From Anaerotignum faecicola (lineage in GTDB: Bacteria; Bacillota; Clostridia; Lachnospirales; Anaerotignaceae): a stretch of 64,000 nucleotides of DNA. A program made the translations under genes and the position numbers. Positions 34,513 through 43,509 of the stretch are shown here, piece by piece; the first letter of the stretch is position 1, and each line of letters begins with the position of its first letter. The stretch covers positions 525,895 to 589,894 of the forward strand of contig JANFXS010000001.1 of NCBI GenBank assembly GCA_024460105.1, read 5' to 3'. The notes under the pieces were generated by a model. The model saw nothing but the letters and a program-made list of their open reading frames with translations, searched no databases and was not told the origin of the DNA.

Positions 34513-37317
34513 TTATTTTGCAAGCTTATTTTCCATATACGAGTTTTGCGGTTCATAATTCAACCCCATATATTCCCCTATAATTTCCCTTGCCACCACG
34601 GCTGCCGGGGAACCGCTGCTTTCTCCGAAAGGTATCATTACCGTAACTGCAATCTGCGGTTCGTCATAGGGGGCGAACCCTGTAAACCATGTATGAGAAC
34701 TTCTTGAAAGGTTTTCCTGAGCCGTGCCGCTTTTTGCCGCCACGTCCACAGGAAAGCCGCTGAAAACCCCTCTCAGCGTGCCGCTTGTGCCCTGGGTAAC
34801 AAGAAGCATGCCTTTGTGTACTGCCTCCATATTTTCCGGGGCAAAATCCATTGCTTCTTCAACAACGGGCTCTTTCTGTTCGACAGTTTCTCCGCCAAAA
34901 GACTCAACCCTGTTTATAATATGCGTCGTATAACGCGTGCCTCCGTTTGCAAGCGTCGTTATATATTTATTTATATGGATAGGCGCATAGTTATTAACCG
35001 ACTGCCCTATCGCCGCCCTTATAGTATCTCCGTCGCTCCACCTTGTCTGTGAAGTGGTAGCGTCGGGATTTTGCCATTTAACGCTTTCTTCTTTATATTC
35101 CGGCGACGCCATATTCGGCTGCGAATCTCCTATTTCAATGCCGCTTGAAGCGTTAAGCCCGAAAGCTTCCATATATTTATTGAGGGTGGCGATGCCTTGG
35201 GCAGTCGTGCCCTCTTCCTGGTTCCCCATTCTGTAAGCCGTTTCATAAAAAAAGTAGTTGCAGCTTACTTCAAGGGCGGTGGAAACATTTATGAGAGAAT
35301 GAGTCCTTCCGCTGCCGGAATAAATCCAGCACCTTGCATACGGCTTTTTCGCTTTCGTAAACACCCCTTGATCCTGTATAAGAGTTGTCGGCGTTATTAT
35401 GCCTTCTTCAAGGCCGGCTAATGCGGTTATCATTTTAAATGTGGAACCCGGCGCTTTTTTCTGCGTCAGCGGCCTGTTTACCATAGGGGTGGAAGGATGT
35501 TCCATAAGGTAATAATAATAATCGTTGTCAAAAGTATTTACAAACCTGTTGTTGTCATAAGACGGATATGTTACAAGCGCAAGCACTTCGCCGCTTTCAA
35601 CGCTGCTTACCACAACCGATCCGCTGCATGGATCGAGATCCGTATCCGCCGGCGTAAGTTCGCCGCTCCTTAATTTTTCGATTACAACGCTTAAAGGCGT
35701 TATAAGCCCGTTTTCAATACGTCTTATATAATCCTCGTCGGCAGTTATTTTCCCCTGCTCGATAAGTATAAGAAGCAAAGACCTTGAGGATATGTCGCCG
35801 TTATTTATTCCGTTTATAAAAACGTTTACCGCCGCTTCCTTGCCTTCGCTGTCGGCAAGGCTTATATCAGGATAAACTTCCAAAAGGTATTCCTTAACGG
35901 CAAGCTGCTCTCCGTCGGCGGCTTCCATTATCTTGTTTATGGAAATAGTGTTGCACCTTGCAAGGGAACTGAAAAACTCTTTCAACGATATAGGCGAATC
36001 CTTAAGGCTTGACGCCCTCAGCTTATTAATAAGCACGTCTGTAAGCGCGTCCTCAAGATAGTCGTAGGCCGCCGTCTGAAGCTTCTGGTCTACCGTGAGG
36101 AACACATTGTCCCCGGAAACCGGCTGTTTTGTCTGGATCGTATTTATTCTCCTTCCGGATGCGTCTACTTCCACCATCATTTCACCGTCGTCGCCGTTAA
36201 GCTGCAGCTCATAAAGCCTTTCAACGCCGCTCTTTCCTATTATGTCGGAGTTTGAATACCCATACTGCCTGTATTCCTCATATTCGGAATCGGATATTTT
36301 CCTTATATACCCCAATATATGGGAAAAATATTTTCCGAAAGGATATTTCCGAAGCGAATCGGTGTCTATTGTAACACCCGGGAAAAGCTGGTTGTTCTCT
36401 TCCACGGCGGCAACCGTTTTTTCGCTTATATTCAAAGCCACCGTAACAGGCTGGTATTTCCTGTATCTTACAAGATAAAGCGAATATCTTATCGCCGCTA
36501 TCTTTCTTTTCATGCCGTCCGATATATTATCGGGTATTTCAAAAAGTTCGTATATATACTCCATGCTCTCGGCCGCCGTATAGTTAAGCTCGTCGTCTTC
36601 CATACCTACGCTTTCCTTCCAGTCTTTTTCCTTGCTTTCATTGCCGTCAAAAAGGAACGTATACGGCTGGGACTGGGAAACAGGCAGATCGTCCACTATA
36701 GTTTCGCCGTTTCTGTCAAGTATCTCTATAAGTGAAAAAATCATTAAATTTTTATCGCTCAAATTCAGGGCGCACGAAATCATGCGGCGCTTGTCTTCCT
36801 CCGAAAAATTATCCGGCACATTGTATTTCTCAATTAAATACTTTAAAGTTTGTTCAGCGCTGTATTCAAGCTGTTTCCCTTTAAGCCCTATGGAAGTTTT
36901 CCATTCCTTCTCCTCGTTTTCTCCCGAAAACGTAAAAGAATACGGAGCGTTTTTCGATATAGGCAGATCGTCCGAAATAACCCCCGATTCCCCGCCGTAA
37001 TTTGATATAAGCTTTTCAAGCACATATCCCCTGTCGGAAAAAGCGACTTTTATGCTGTCGTCAAGTTTTAAGGAAAAAGCGACCTGGTTTGTCGCAAGAG
37101 GCCGGCCGTAACGGTCGTAAATAACTCCCCTTGAAGCCGGAATTGAAAGCTCCTGGATGACGCTGGCTTTAAGAGCCTGCTGATATTCCTCCCCTTTAAC
37201 CACCTGAAGCGAAAAAAGACGTATTACAATTATAAAAAAAAGCAGGAAAATGCCAAGCAGCATAATAAAAAGCCTGCTTTTAACAAATTCGATTAATTTT
37301 TCAAAATAGCTTTTCAT
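34513..37317 (-). CDS. mrdA: Penicillin-binding protein 2 (class B, elongasome), enlarged form
   Basis: A 934-residue transpeptidase; 600-700 is more usual. One N-terminal anchor (residues 16-38) precedes the PBP dimerisation domain (ASRGVIYDRYGRPLATN). The catalytic motifs are GSTFK (Ser 625), SCN (685) and KSGT (862). Two extra parts are visible: a duplicated block of about 70 residues starting DDLPISKNAPY at 116 and DDLPVSQSQPY at 209, and a helical insert of about 135 residues (425-560) before the transpeptidase domain. ATG 37317 follows CGGAGGGG. With RodA and MreBCD it should build the side wall. Confidence 0.92.
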   Translation of the reverse strand: MKSYFEKLIEFVKSRLFIMLLGIFLLFFIIVIRLFSLQVVKGEEYQQALKASVIQELSIPASRGVIYDRYGRPLATNQVAFSLKLDDSIKVAFSDRGYVLEKLISNYGGESGVISDDLPISKNAPYSFTFSGENEEKEWKTSIGLKGKQLEYSAEQTLKYLIEKYNVPDNFSEEDKRRMISCALNLSDKNLMIFSLIEILDRNGETIVDDLPVSQSQPYTFLFDGNESKEKDWKESVGMEDDELNYTAAESMEYIYELFEIPDNISDGMKRKIAAIRYSLYLVRYRKYQPVTVALNISEKTVAAVEENNQLFPGVTIDTDSLRKYPFGKYFSHILGYIRKISDSEYEEYRQYGYSNSDIIGKSGVERLYELQLNGDDGEMMVEVDASGRRINTIQTKQPVSGDNVFLTVDQKLQTAAYDYLEDALTDVLINKLRASSLKDSPISLKEFFSSLARCNTISINKIMEAADGEQLAVKEYLLEVYPDISLADSEGKEAAVNVFINGINNGDISSRSLLLILIEQGKITADEDYIRRIENGLITPLSVVIEKLRSGELTPADTDLDPCSGSVVVSSVESGEVLALVTYPSYDNNRFVNTFDNDYYYYLMEHPSTPMVNRPLTQKKAPGSTFKMITALAGLEEGIITPTTLIQDQGVFTKAKKPYARCWIYSGSGRTHSLINVSTALEVSCNYFFYETAYRMGNQEEGTTAQGIATLNKYMEAFGLNASSGIEIGDSQPNMASPEYKEESVKWQNPDATTSQTRWSDGDTIRAAIGQSVNNYAPIHINKYITTLANGGTRYTTHIINRVESFGGETVEQKEPVVEEAMDFAPENMEAVHKGMLLVTQGTSGTLRGVFSGFPVDVAAKSGTAQENLSRSSHTWFTGFAPYDEPQIAVTVMIPFGESSGSPAAVVAREIIGEYMGLNYEPQNSYMENKLAK

Positions 37318-37522
37318 TAACCCCTCCGAAGGAAGTTGTTCCGTAAAAGCCTTTTTTGCAAGCGGCGCGGTTAAATATGCATGCCTTCAGACGCCAAAAT
37401 CGTCAAAGCGCAACGCGCATAATTTTTACGGCCGAGCGCATTTTTGTAAATACAAAACCGAAACCGTATTCCGAATCGGGGTCATAGCCGCATATACAAA
37501 ATCAGTTTGATACAAAGGCTTT

Positions 37523-38050
37523 CTATTTGTGTATTGTAAAAAGTTTTCGTTTATATTTCTCTTTTTCCTCAAGATAACCGTTTATGGAAAAAAGAATACG
37601 GTAAATTATTATGGTAGTAACGGCGTTATAAACCGTTTCCGGCAGTATTACGTTCAGCAGGAAATAAAAATACATAACATTCCCGCTGAAAAGCACGCTT
37701 GTTAAGAATATGCAGCTTTCATACGCGACGGTTGAAACAATGCCTACTATTACCGGCAGCACATAGTTCTCCCTGTAAAAACCTTTATTGAATTTTCCCG
37801 CAAAAAAGCCGAGAAGCATGCCCAAAAGCGCATAATACCCTATGGAGGACCCGAAAAAGGCGTCCTGAAGGAACCCTGCCGCTATGCCGCACGCCGCCCC
37901 TTCCGTACTGCCCCTTAAAAGCGCCATGGAAACAACTATAATAATCGCCGTATTCGGTATAATCCCGTTTATGGAAAAATTCTGAAGTATTGTGGACTGG
38001 AAAACAATATTGACGCACAGGACTAAAAATACCGTTATTATCCTTCTCAT
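37523..38050 (-). CDS. mreD: Rod shape-determining protein MreD
   Basis: A 175-residue membrane protein with about five helices, including TAIIIVVSMALLRGSTEG and the AAGFLQDAFFGSSIGYYAL segment typical of MreD. It helps couple MreB filaments to the wall-synthesis enzymes. Its ATG overlaps the mreC stop by 4 bases. A gap of 205 bases with no obvious signal separates it from the PBP2 gene. Confidence 0.9.
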   Translation of the reverse strand: MRRIITVFLVLCVNIVFQSTILQNFSINGIIPNTAIIIVVSMALLRGSTEGAACGIAAGFLQDAFFGSSIGYYALLGMLLGFFAGKFNKGFYRENYVLPVIVGIVSTVAYESCIFLTSVLFSGNVMYFYFLLNVILPETVYNAVTTIIIYRILFSINGYLEEKEKYKRKLFTIHK

Positions 38051-38898
38051 TCCCCATCCTCCTTGAGAGTTTCAAATTCTTCGGTTATTATAAGGAGAGT
38101 GGTCAAATGTTTAAAATCCACCTGAGGTTCTATTATGGCGTATCTTGTAAGGCCGTTTGTGTCGGTTATTATCTCTTTGACATAGCCTATTGTAAGGCCG
38201 GCCGGGTATATTTCGCTTAAATGCGACGTTACAATCTCGTCGCCTTTCATTATCTCGCTTTCCGCGTCAATATACTCCATGCGGCAAAGTCCGTCGTCCA
38301 TAAGGGTATAGTCCCCTCTTACAACGCCGAGATCTCCCGTCCTTAAGCTCATAGCGGAAACGGAACTTCTGTTGTCGAGTATTGATTCCGCTTTGGCGTA
38401 ATTATATCCGACTTCCGTTATTTTGCCTACCACGCCGCCTTCGGCCGTAAGCACCATGTCGGCCGATATGCCGTCTTTTGTGCCCTTATCTATAACAAAA
38501 GTATCGTACCAGTTCCCCGGATCCTTACCGATTATATTTGTGCCCGTAGTTTCATGTTCGGGGAACCTCTGTGAAATTTCAAGAAGGTTTGAAAGGCGTT
38601 TGTTTTCTTCTTCATATATCAAAAGCCTTTTGTTTTCAGCTTCCAAAAGCTCAATTCTGGCTTTAAGCTCCTCATTTTCGGCATATATGTCGTTTTCGTC
38701 CCTAAGGCTTGAAATCCTGTCGCCGAACCAGCCGCCTACCGCCGACGTTATATCCTGAAGCGGCGTTATAACAAGGCCCAAAGTGTTTTCAACAAAAGTA
38801 GATTTAGATTTCCTGCCCATTGTTATAAGAGCCGAAACGGCAAGTACAAAAGCCAGTATAATTAAAATTTGTTTTTTGTATTCTTCAAAAAATTTCAA
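38047..38898 (-). CDS. mreC: Rod shape-determining protein MreC
   Basis: A 283-residue protein with one N-terminal membrane helix (residues 10-27), a coiled coil (about 65-110, NEELKARIELLEAENKRL) and the external MreC beta domains (IGKDPGNWYDTFVIDKGTKDGI). It bridges MreB and PBP2 outside the membrane. The start is a TTG at 38898, 7 bases after GGAGA. It follows mreB by 18 bases. Confidence 0.93.
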   Translation of the reverse strand: MKFFEEYKKQILIILAFVLAVSALITMGRKSKSTFVENTLGLVITPLQDITSAVGGWFGDRISSLRDENDIYAENEELKARIELLEAENKRLLIYEEENKRLSNLLEISQRFPEHETTGTNIIGKDPGNWYDTFVIDKGTKDGISADMVLTAEGGVVGKITEVGYNYAKAESILDNRSSVSAMSLRTGDLGVVRGDYTLMDDGLCRMEYIDAESEIMKGDEIVTSHLSEIYPAGLTIGYVKEIITDTNGLTRYAIIEPQVDFKHLTTLLIITEEFETLKEDGE

Positions 38899-38916
38899 AC
38901 CAAATTCTCCTTAAAA

Positions 38917-39945
38917 TTACATCCTAAGCTTTTTCGGCGAAAGAAGCACGCTTCTGAGCGTTTCTATATGCTCCAAAACAAGGCCCGTTCCCATAACGAC
39001 GCAGTTTAACGGTTCGTTCGCTATATTTACGGGCATTCCCGTTTCTTTTGTAATCAGCTTGTCAAGGCCGCTTAAAAGCGCCCCCCCTCCGGTAAGCGTT
39101 ATGCCGAATTCCATAACGTCGGCGGCAAGCTCCGGCGGCGTTGCTTCAAGGGTTTGTTTAATGCAGTCTATTATCGAATATATAGGCTCGCTTATAGCTT
39201 CGAGTATTTCGTTTGACGTTACCGACGCAGTTTTCGGAAGGCCGCTTATGAGATCGCGCCCGCGGATCTCCATCTGTTCTTCCTTCCCTTTCGGATATGC
39301 GCAGCCTATATTTATTTTTATTTCTTCCGCCGTACGTTCGCCTATTGCAAGGTTATATTCCTTTTTAATGTAATTTATAATATAAGAATCTATTTCATCC
39401 CCGGCAACCCTTAAAGACGTGCTTGTTACAATGCCGCCCAAAGATATAACGGCAACCTCGCTTGTGCCGCCGCCTATATCAACCACCATACTGCCGCTAG
39501 GCTCCTCGACGGGAAGGCCCGCGCCTATGGACGCCGCCATAGGTTCCTCTATAAGATACGCGTCGTTTGTTTTCGCGCCGGCCCCGATTGTGGCTTCCAT
39601 AACCGCACGCTTTTCAACCTCTGTAACCCCCGAAGGCACACATACGACAACCCTCGGTTTCGGTCCGAACATGCTCCTTGTGTAAGCTTTGTCAATAAAA
39701 TATCTAAGCATTGCCTGCGTTATGTCAAAATCGGCTATTACGCCGTCTTTCATTGGGCGTATTGCAACAATGTTTCCAGGGGTACGGCCAATCATTTCCT
39801 TAGCCTCGTTTCCCACTGCAAGCACTTCATGGGTGACGGTATTTACCGCAACAACGGAAGGCTCGTTTACGACAATGCCTTTGCCTTTAACATACACGAG
39901 GGTATTGGCAGTGCCAAGGTCTATACCCATATCTCTTGAAAACAT
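38917..39945 (-). CDS. mreB: Rod shape-determining actin homologue MreB
   Basis: A 342-residue actin-fold ATPase. Phosphate-1 [20 protein letters not shown], phosphate-2 [15 protein letters not shown] and the adenosine motif [15 protein letters not shown] are present (each quoted in part). It forms filaments that orient side-wall synthesis, consistent with a rod-shaped cell. The ATG at 39945 follows AAGGGAG; a TTG at 39966 lies before that site. It is the first gene of the mreBCD-PBP2-min block, with a promoter candidate about 200 bases upstream. Confidence 0.95.
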   Translation of the reverse strand: MFSRDMGIDLGTANTLVYVKGKGIVVNEPSVVAVNTVTHEVLAVGNEAKEMIGRTPGNIVAIRPMKDGVIADFDITQAMLRYFIDKAYTRSMFGPKPRVVVCVPSGVTEVEKRAVMEATIGAGAKTNDAYLIEEPMAASIGAGLPVEEPSGSMVVDIGGGTSEVAVISLGGIVTSTSLRVAGDEIDSYIINYIKKEYNLAIGERTAEEIKINIGCAYPKGKEEQMEIRGRDLISGLPKTASVTSNEILEAISEPIYSIIDCIKQTLEATPPELAADVMEFGITLTGGGALLSGLDKLITKETGMPVNIANEPLNCVVMGTGLVLEHIETLRSVLLSPKKLRM

Positions 39946-40142
39946 AATATTAAAAACTCCCTTCAAAGTAAAAAATGCTTATTGTAATATAATTGCCGCC
40001 GTTTACCGGGCGCATACCCGTTTTTTTCAGGCCGCATCCCAAATTATGCGTTTAAAATCCGTATCTGCCCTTATGCATAAAGCCCCGCGTATCATGCCGA
40101 ATGGCAAAAGCGCGGAAACTCCCTAAAATACCATGATTATTA

Positions 40143-40171
40143 ATAATACATCTTTTTCCATTATTTTTCAA
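40143..40171 (-). promoter_or_regulatory. Candidate sigma-A promoter for mreB
   Basis: On the minus strand, TTGAAA (40171-40166) and TATTAT (40148-40143) are separated by exactly 17 bases. The palindrome ACTGTTAACAGT at 40179-40190 lies just upstream of the -35. The start would be near 40136, giving a leader of about 190 bases. Confidence 0.45.
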
Positions 40172-40363
40172 TAAAAATACTGTTAACAGTCTGTTAAAAA
40201 TGTATAATACCGTTTAAAACTATTATTCCTTTATTTTTCAGATATATGACAATAAACACCCGCTCATTTCATATATGGCGGCCTATATTTTCCCTTAAAA
40301 CGCCCGCGCGCTGAAAATACAGCGGTTCTTAGAAAAAAAGTATGCCGTTTATGTTTCGGCGCA

Positions 40364-40394
40364 AAATTAAACGCGCCCGTTTTATACGGGCGCG
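40364..40394 (-). terminator. Terminator-like hairpin after maf
   Basis: CGCGCCCGT (40372-40380) and ACGGGCGCG (40386-40394) pair perfectly around TTTAT, 20 bases after the maf stop. On the minus strand it is followed by TTTAATTTTG, a modest T-rich tail. Confidence 0.6.
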
Positions 40395-40414
40395 CAAGCT
40401 GTATACGAAAAGGC

Positions 40415-41017
40415 CTAACGTTTCATAAGCTCTAGAATCTGTATGCCGTGCCTTTTAAGGCAGTCGTAAATAAGGGGTACCGAAAGCCCTACTACAGTGC
40501 TGTAGTTTCCCATTATCGAATCGACAAACAACGAGGCTTTTCCCTGTATGCCGTATCCTCCGGCCTTGTCTTCAAATTCCCCTGTGTTTACATACATTTC
40601 TATTTCTTCAATAGTCATTTTGTTAAACGTCACTTCCGTGCAGTCGACAAACACTTCCTCTTCAAAGCTTCCGTCCTCTTTTACAAAAATCAGGCAGTTG
40701 CCCGTGTAAACGCTGTGGCGCCTTCCCTGTATCTGACGGATCATTTTTGCCGCTTCTTCCCTTGATTTAGGCTTGCTTAATATCCTTCCCATATCCGCAA
40801 CTACGGTGTCGGCCCCGATTATAACCGCCGGACCGACGACTTTATCCAATACGGCCTTCGCCTTTTTTTCTGACAATATTTTCACAAGCTCATAAGGCGA
40901 ATTATCTACGTCGATTTTCTCCTCTACGCTGCTGTGAATAACTTCAAACGGGATGCCCAGGCTTTCAAGAATCTGTTTCCTTCTCGGTGATGACGAAGCC
41001 AAAATAATCTTCTGCAT
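40415..41017 (-). CDS. maf: Maf-family nucleoside triphosphate pyrophosphatase
   Basis: A 200-residue Maf protein, which hydrolyses dTTP/UTP or modified nucleotides to monophosphates. N-terminal ILASSSPRRKQILESLG and the metal-site segment VIIGADTVVADMG are diagnostic. In Firmicutes maf lies just upstream of mreBCD and is linked to septum formation, as here. The ATG at 41017 follows GGAGCG. It is 36 bases after a DUF4321 gene. Confidence 0.93.
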   Translation of the reverse strand: MQKIILASSSPRRKQILESLGIPFEVIHSSVEEKIDVDNSPYELVKILSEKKAKAVLDKVVGPAVIIGADTVVADMGRILSKPKSREEAAKMIRQIQGRRHSVYTGNCLIFVKEDGSFEEEVFVDCTEVTFNKMTIEEIEMYVNTGEFEDKAGGYGIQGKASLFVDSIMGNYSTVVGLSVPLIYDCLKRHGIQILELMKR

Positions 41018-41053
41018 AATTAACGCTCCTTACTTCTTAATATAAATATGGAT

Positions 41054-41320
41054 TTACGGTTTCAGCTTTTTATATATCAAAGCCGCAAGAGCCATGCCTA
41101 TAATCCCGGCTATTGTACACTTTACAGTTATGCCGAACTGGAGCTTTATAACCCCCAAATCCAACACAGCCGGACCGCCGAGCACAAAATCCCTGCCGTA
41201 TTTAAGGAACCTTAAAAACTCAACGTCGCCCAGATATTCCCCTATAAAACCTCCCAGCACAATGCCCACAATAAGCAGCAATATAAGCGTTAAAAGATCC
41301 CCGCCGCCTTTTCCAGCCAT
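41054..41320 (-). CDS. DUF4321 small membrane protein
   Basis: An 88-residue protein with two membrane helices (about 8-28 and 62-82). The segment GIVLGGFIGEYLG and FGITVKCTIAGIIGMALAA resemble DUF4321 proteins that sit beside maf in Clostridia. The ATG at 41320 follows GGAGG closely; longer starts to 41371 lie before that site. Function unknown; the conserved position next to maf-mreB hints at an envelope role. Confidence 0.75.
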   Translation of the reverse strand: MAGKGGGDLLTLILLLIVGIVLGGFIGEYLGDVEFLRFLKYGRDFVLGGPAVLDLGVIKLQFGITVKCTIAGIIGMALAALIYKKLKP

Positions 41321-41631
41321 AAAAACCTCCGCCGTTTTTCCGACATTTACGGCGTTTACAACCCCCTGCATTTTTAAGGCCCGCCGTTTTTAATCTTAAT
41401 ATCATTTTAATATCATTGCGTCGATTATGCAATAGTAATATAGGCAAAATTCGGCTTTAATCACCCAAATTTCAACTTTTGCCCGAAAGCGCGGAATACT
41501 TCCGCACCATAGCGCCAATATTAATATTTTTAAAAATATTCATACTTTATTCATAAAATTGTAGTAAAATATTTCAATATTCAGTATAATGTGGACATCA
41601 GGAAAATCCGGATGACTTTGGAGGTAAAAAC
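41321..41631. other. Divergent intergenic region DUF4321 / ABC exporter
   Basis: 311 bases with no gene. A TATAAT at 41585-41590 on the plus strand probably serves the exporter operon. The promoter for DUF4321-maf must also lie here but is not clear. Confidence 0.5.
41585..41590 (+). promoter_or_regulatory. Candidate -10 box for the ABC exporter operon
   Basis: Perfect TATAAT 42 bases before the GTG start of the ATPase gene. The nearest -35-like TTGTAG is 20 bases away, too far for a typical site, so this promoter is uncertain. Confidence 0.3.
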
Positions 41632-42636
41632 GTGATAGAGGTTAATAATCTGGTTAAAAACTACGGCAAATACGAAGCCGTAAAAAACATTTCGTTCAAA
41701 GTTGAAAAAGGCGAAGTTCTGGGGTTTCTCGGCCCGAACGGAGCCGGCAAAAGCACAACCATGAACATTATTACAGGCTACATATCGCCCACAAGCGGCG
41801 AGGTTAAAATCGATGGGTACGACATACTTAAAAACCCGACGGAAGCCAAAAAAAGGATCGGCTATCTGCCCGAAATACCTCCCGTATATATGGACATGAC
41901 CGTTACGGAATATCTGCGTTTCGCCGCCGATCTTAAAGGGGTCAAAAAAAGCGATGCATCCGGGCAGCTGGAAAACATAATGGAAAGGATAAAAATAACC
42001 CATGTTAAAAACAAGCTGATCAAGAACCTTTCCAAAGGCTACCGCCAAAGGGTAGGCCTTGCGCAGGCCCTTATCGGCAACCCAGAGGCGCTTATACTCG
42101 ACGAGCCGACAGTCGGCCTCGATCCGAAACAGATTATAGAAATACGCGACGTCATACGCGATCTGAGCAAAACCCATACCATCATATTAAGCAGCCATAT
42201 ACTTTCCGAAGTAAGCGCCGTATGCAGCCGCGTCATGATTATAAATAAAGGCGAAATAGTTGCAAGCGACACTCCGGACGGGCTCAGCGAAAAATTAAGC
42301 CGCGACCGCTACAGGATAAGAATTAAAGGCGACAGGACAGCCGCCATCGAAGCCCTGAGAAACGCCTCGGCAATCTCATACTTTGAGGAAACCGAATGCA
42401 GTGAAAAAGGCGCATGGGACTTTATAATAGAAGGCCTTGAAGGCTGCGACGTGCGCGAAGCGGCGTTTAAAACAGCAGCCCAAAACGGGCTTATACTGCT
42501 TATTATGAAAAGTGAAAAAATGTCCCTTGAGGACATATTCCTTAAAGTTACGGAAAGCAGCGCCGATATAATTTCCGGCGGCGTATCTTTGGAGGAAGAA
42601 GAAACAAAAACCGAAAAGGCGGATGATACAAAATGA
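41632..42636 (+). CDS. ABC transporter ATP-binding protein, GldA-like
   Basis: A 334-residue ABC ATPase: Walker A GPNGAGKSTT near residue 41, signature LSKGYRQRVGLAQAL, Walker B ALILDEPTVGLDP, and His in ILSSHIL. A C-terminal extension of about 100 residues is typical of the GldA/NatA group. The start is a GTG with GGAGG 7 bases upstream. The ATG of the permease overlaps its stop (ATGA). With the next three genes it forms a Gld-type export system of unknown substrate; in Bacteroidetes relatives support gliding, but Firmicute versions are in non-gliding species. Confidence 0.9.
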   Translation: MIEVNNLVKNYGKYEAVKNISFKVEKGEVLGFLGPNGAGKSTTMNIITGYISPTSGEVKIDGYDILKNPTEAKKRIGYLPEIPPVYMDMTVTEYLRFAADLKGVKKSDASGQLENIMERIKITHVKNKLIKNLSKGYRQRVGLAQALIGNPEALILDEPTVGLDPKQIIEIRDVIRDLSKTHTIILSSHILSEVSAVCSRVMIINKGEIVASDTPDGLSEKLSRDRYRIRIKGDRTAAIEALRNASAISYFEETECSEKGAWDFIIEGLEGCDVREAAFKTAAQNGLILLIMKSEKMSLEDIFLKVTESSADIISGGVSLEEEETKTEKADDTK

Positions 42637-43496
42637 CAGCGATATATAAAAGAGAAATGAAAATGTATTTTAATTCAATGACAGGATATGTGTTTATAGC
42701 TTTTTTTGTGCTTGTGACGGCTATTTACTTCTCCCTTCAAAACATACTTATGATGAGCCCGCAGTTTGAATATGTTTTCAGCTCGGTTATAATGATGTTC
42801 CTCATACTGGGGCCTATGCTTACAATGAAACTTTTATCGGAAGAATCAAAGCAGAAAACGGATCAGCTCCTTTTAACCAGCCCCGTCAGCGTGCCGGGTA
42901 TTGTGCTTGGCAAATATTTTGCGGCATTATCGGTATTTTTAATAGCTTTGGCCGTTACGGCGATTTTCCCTGTCATACTTTCATTTTACGGCAGCATTGC
43001 GACGGCGCAGATAATCGGTTCATATATAGGATTTTTCCTTTTGGGCGGAGTTTTTATATCCGTCGGCCTTTGGATAAGCTCCCTCACGGATAACCAAATC
43101 GTAGCCGCCGTAGCCACTTTCGCAGCCATTTTTCTACTTCTTATGGTTGAAACGATAACTTCCATGGCGTCCGGAAACATAACGTTTTCAATTATGTTTG
43201 CGGTGATACTGTCGGCGGTTATATCCTTCTATTTTTATAACAATACTAAAAGCGTTGAAGTTTCCCTCACTGTTTTTGTACTGCTTGCAGCCGTTATAGC
43301 GGTTGTATATTTCACAAACCCCCTTCTTCTCGACGGGTTTGCAGGGCGTTTTGTTTCGATGTTTGCAGTCCTTACAAGATATAATTATTTTTCAATGGGC
43401 ATTTTCGATGTAGCCGCGGCCGTTTACCTCGTTTCATTTACAGCCGTATTCCTGTTTTTTACGGTTAGGGTTATAGAGAAGAAACGTTGGGCATAA
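42633..43496 (+). CDS. ABC transporter permease, GldF-like
   Basis: A 287-residue permease with six to seven hydrophobic helices (first at about 17-37, others between 55 and 280) and the conserved ILGPMLTMKLLSEESKQKT segment (quoted from the second loop), characteristic of the ABC-2 family next to GldG. It overlaps the ATPase gene by 4 bases and is followed by the GldG-like gene after 13 bases. Confidence 0.88.
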   Translation: MTAIYKREMKMYFNSMTGYVFIAFFVLVTAIYFSLQNILMMSPQFEYVFSSVIMMFLILGPMLTMKLLSEESKQKTDQLLLTSPVSVPGIVLGKYFAALSVFLIALAVTAIFPVILSFYGSIATAQIIGSYIGFFLLGGVFISVGLWISSLTDNQIVAAVATFAAIFLLLMVETITSMASGNITFSIMFAVILSAVISFYFYNNTKSVEVSLTVFVLLAAVIAVVYFTNPLLLDGFAGRFVSMFAVLTRYNYFSMGIFDVAAAVYLVSFTAVFLFFTVRVIEKKRWA

Positions 43497-43509
43497 GGAG
43501 GACAGGCAA

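Larger units (their letters stand above)
39946..40414. other. Intergenic region between maf and mreB
   Basis: 469 bases with no gene. It holds the mreB promoter candidate and, next to maf, a terminator-like hairpin. The part 40200-40370 shows nothing I can name. Confidence 0.5.

Noticed and set aside
41581-42177. 198-codon minus-strand frame opposite the ABC ATPase
   Set aside because: Shadow of the GldA-like gene, which has clear ABC motifs on the plus strand.
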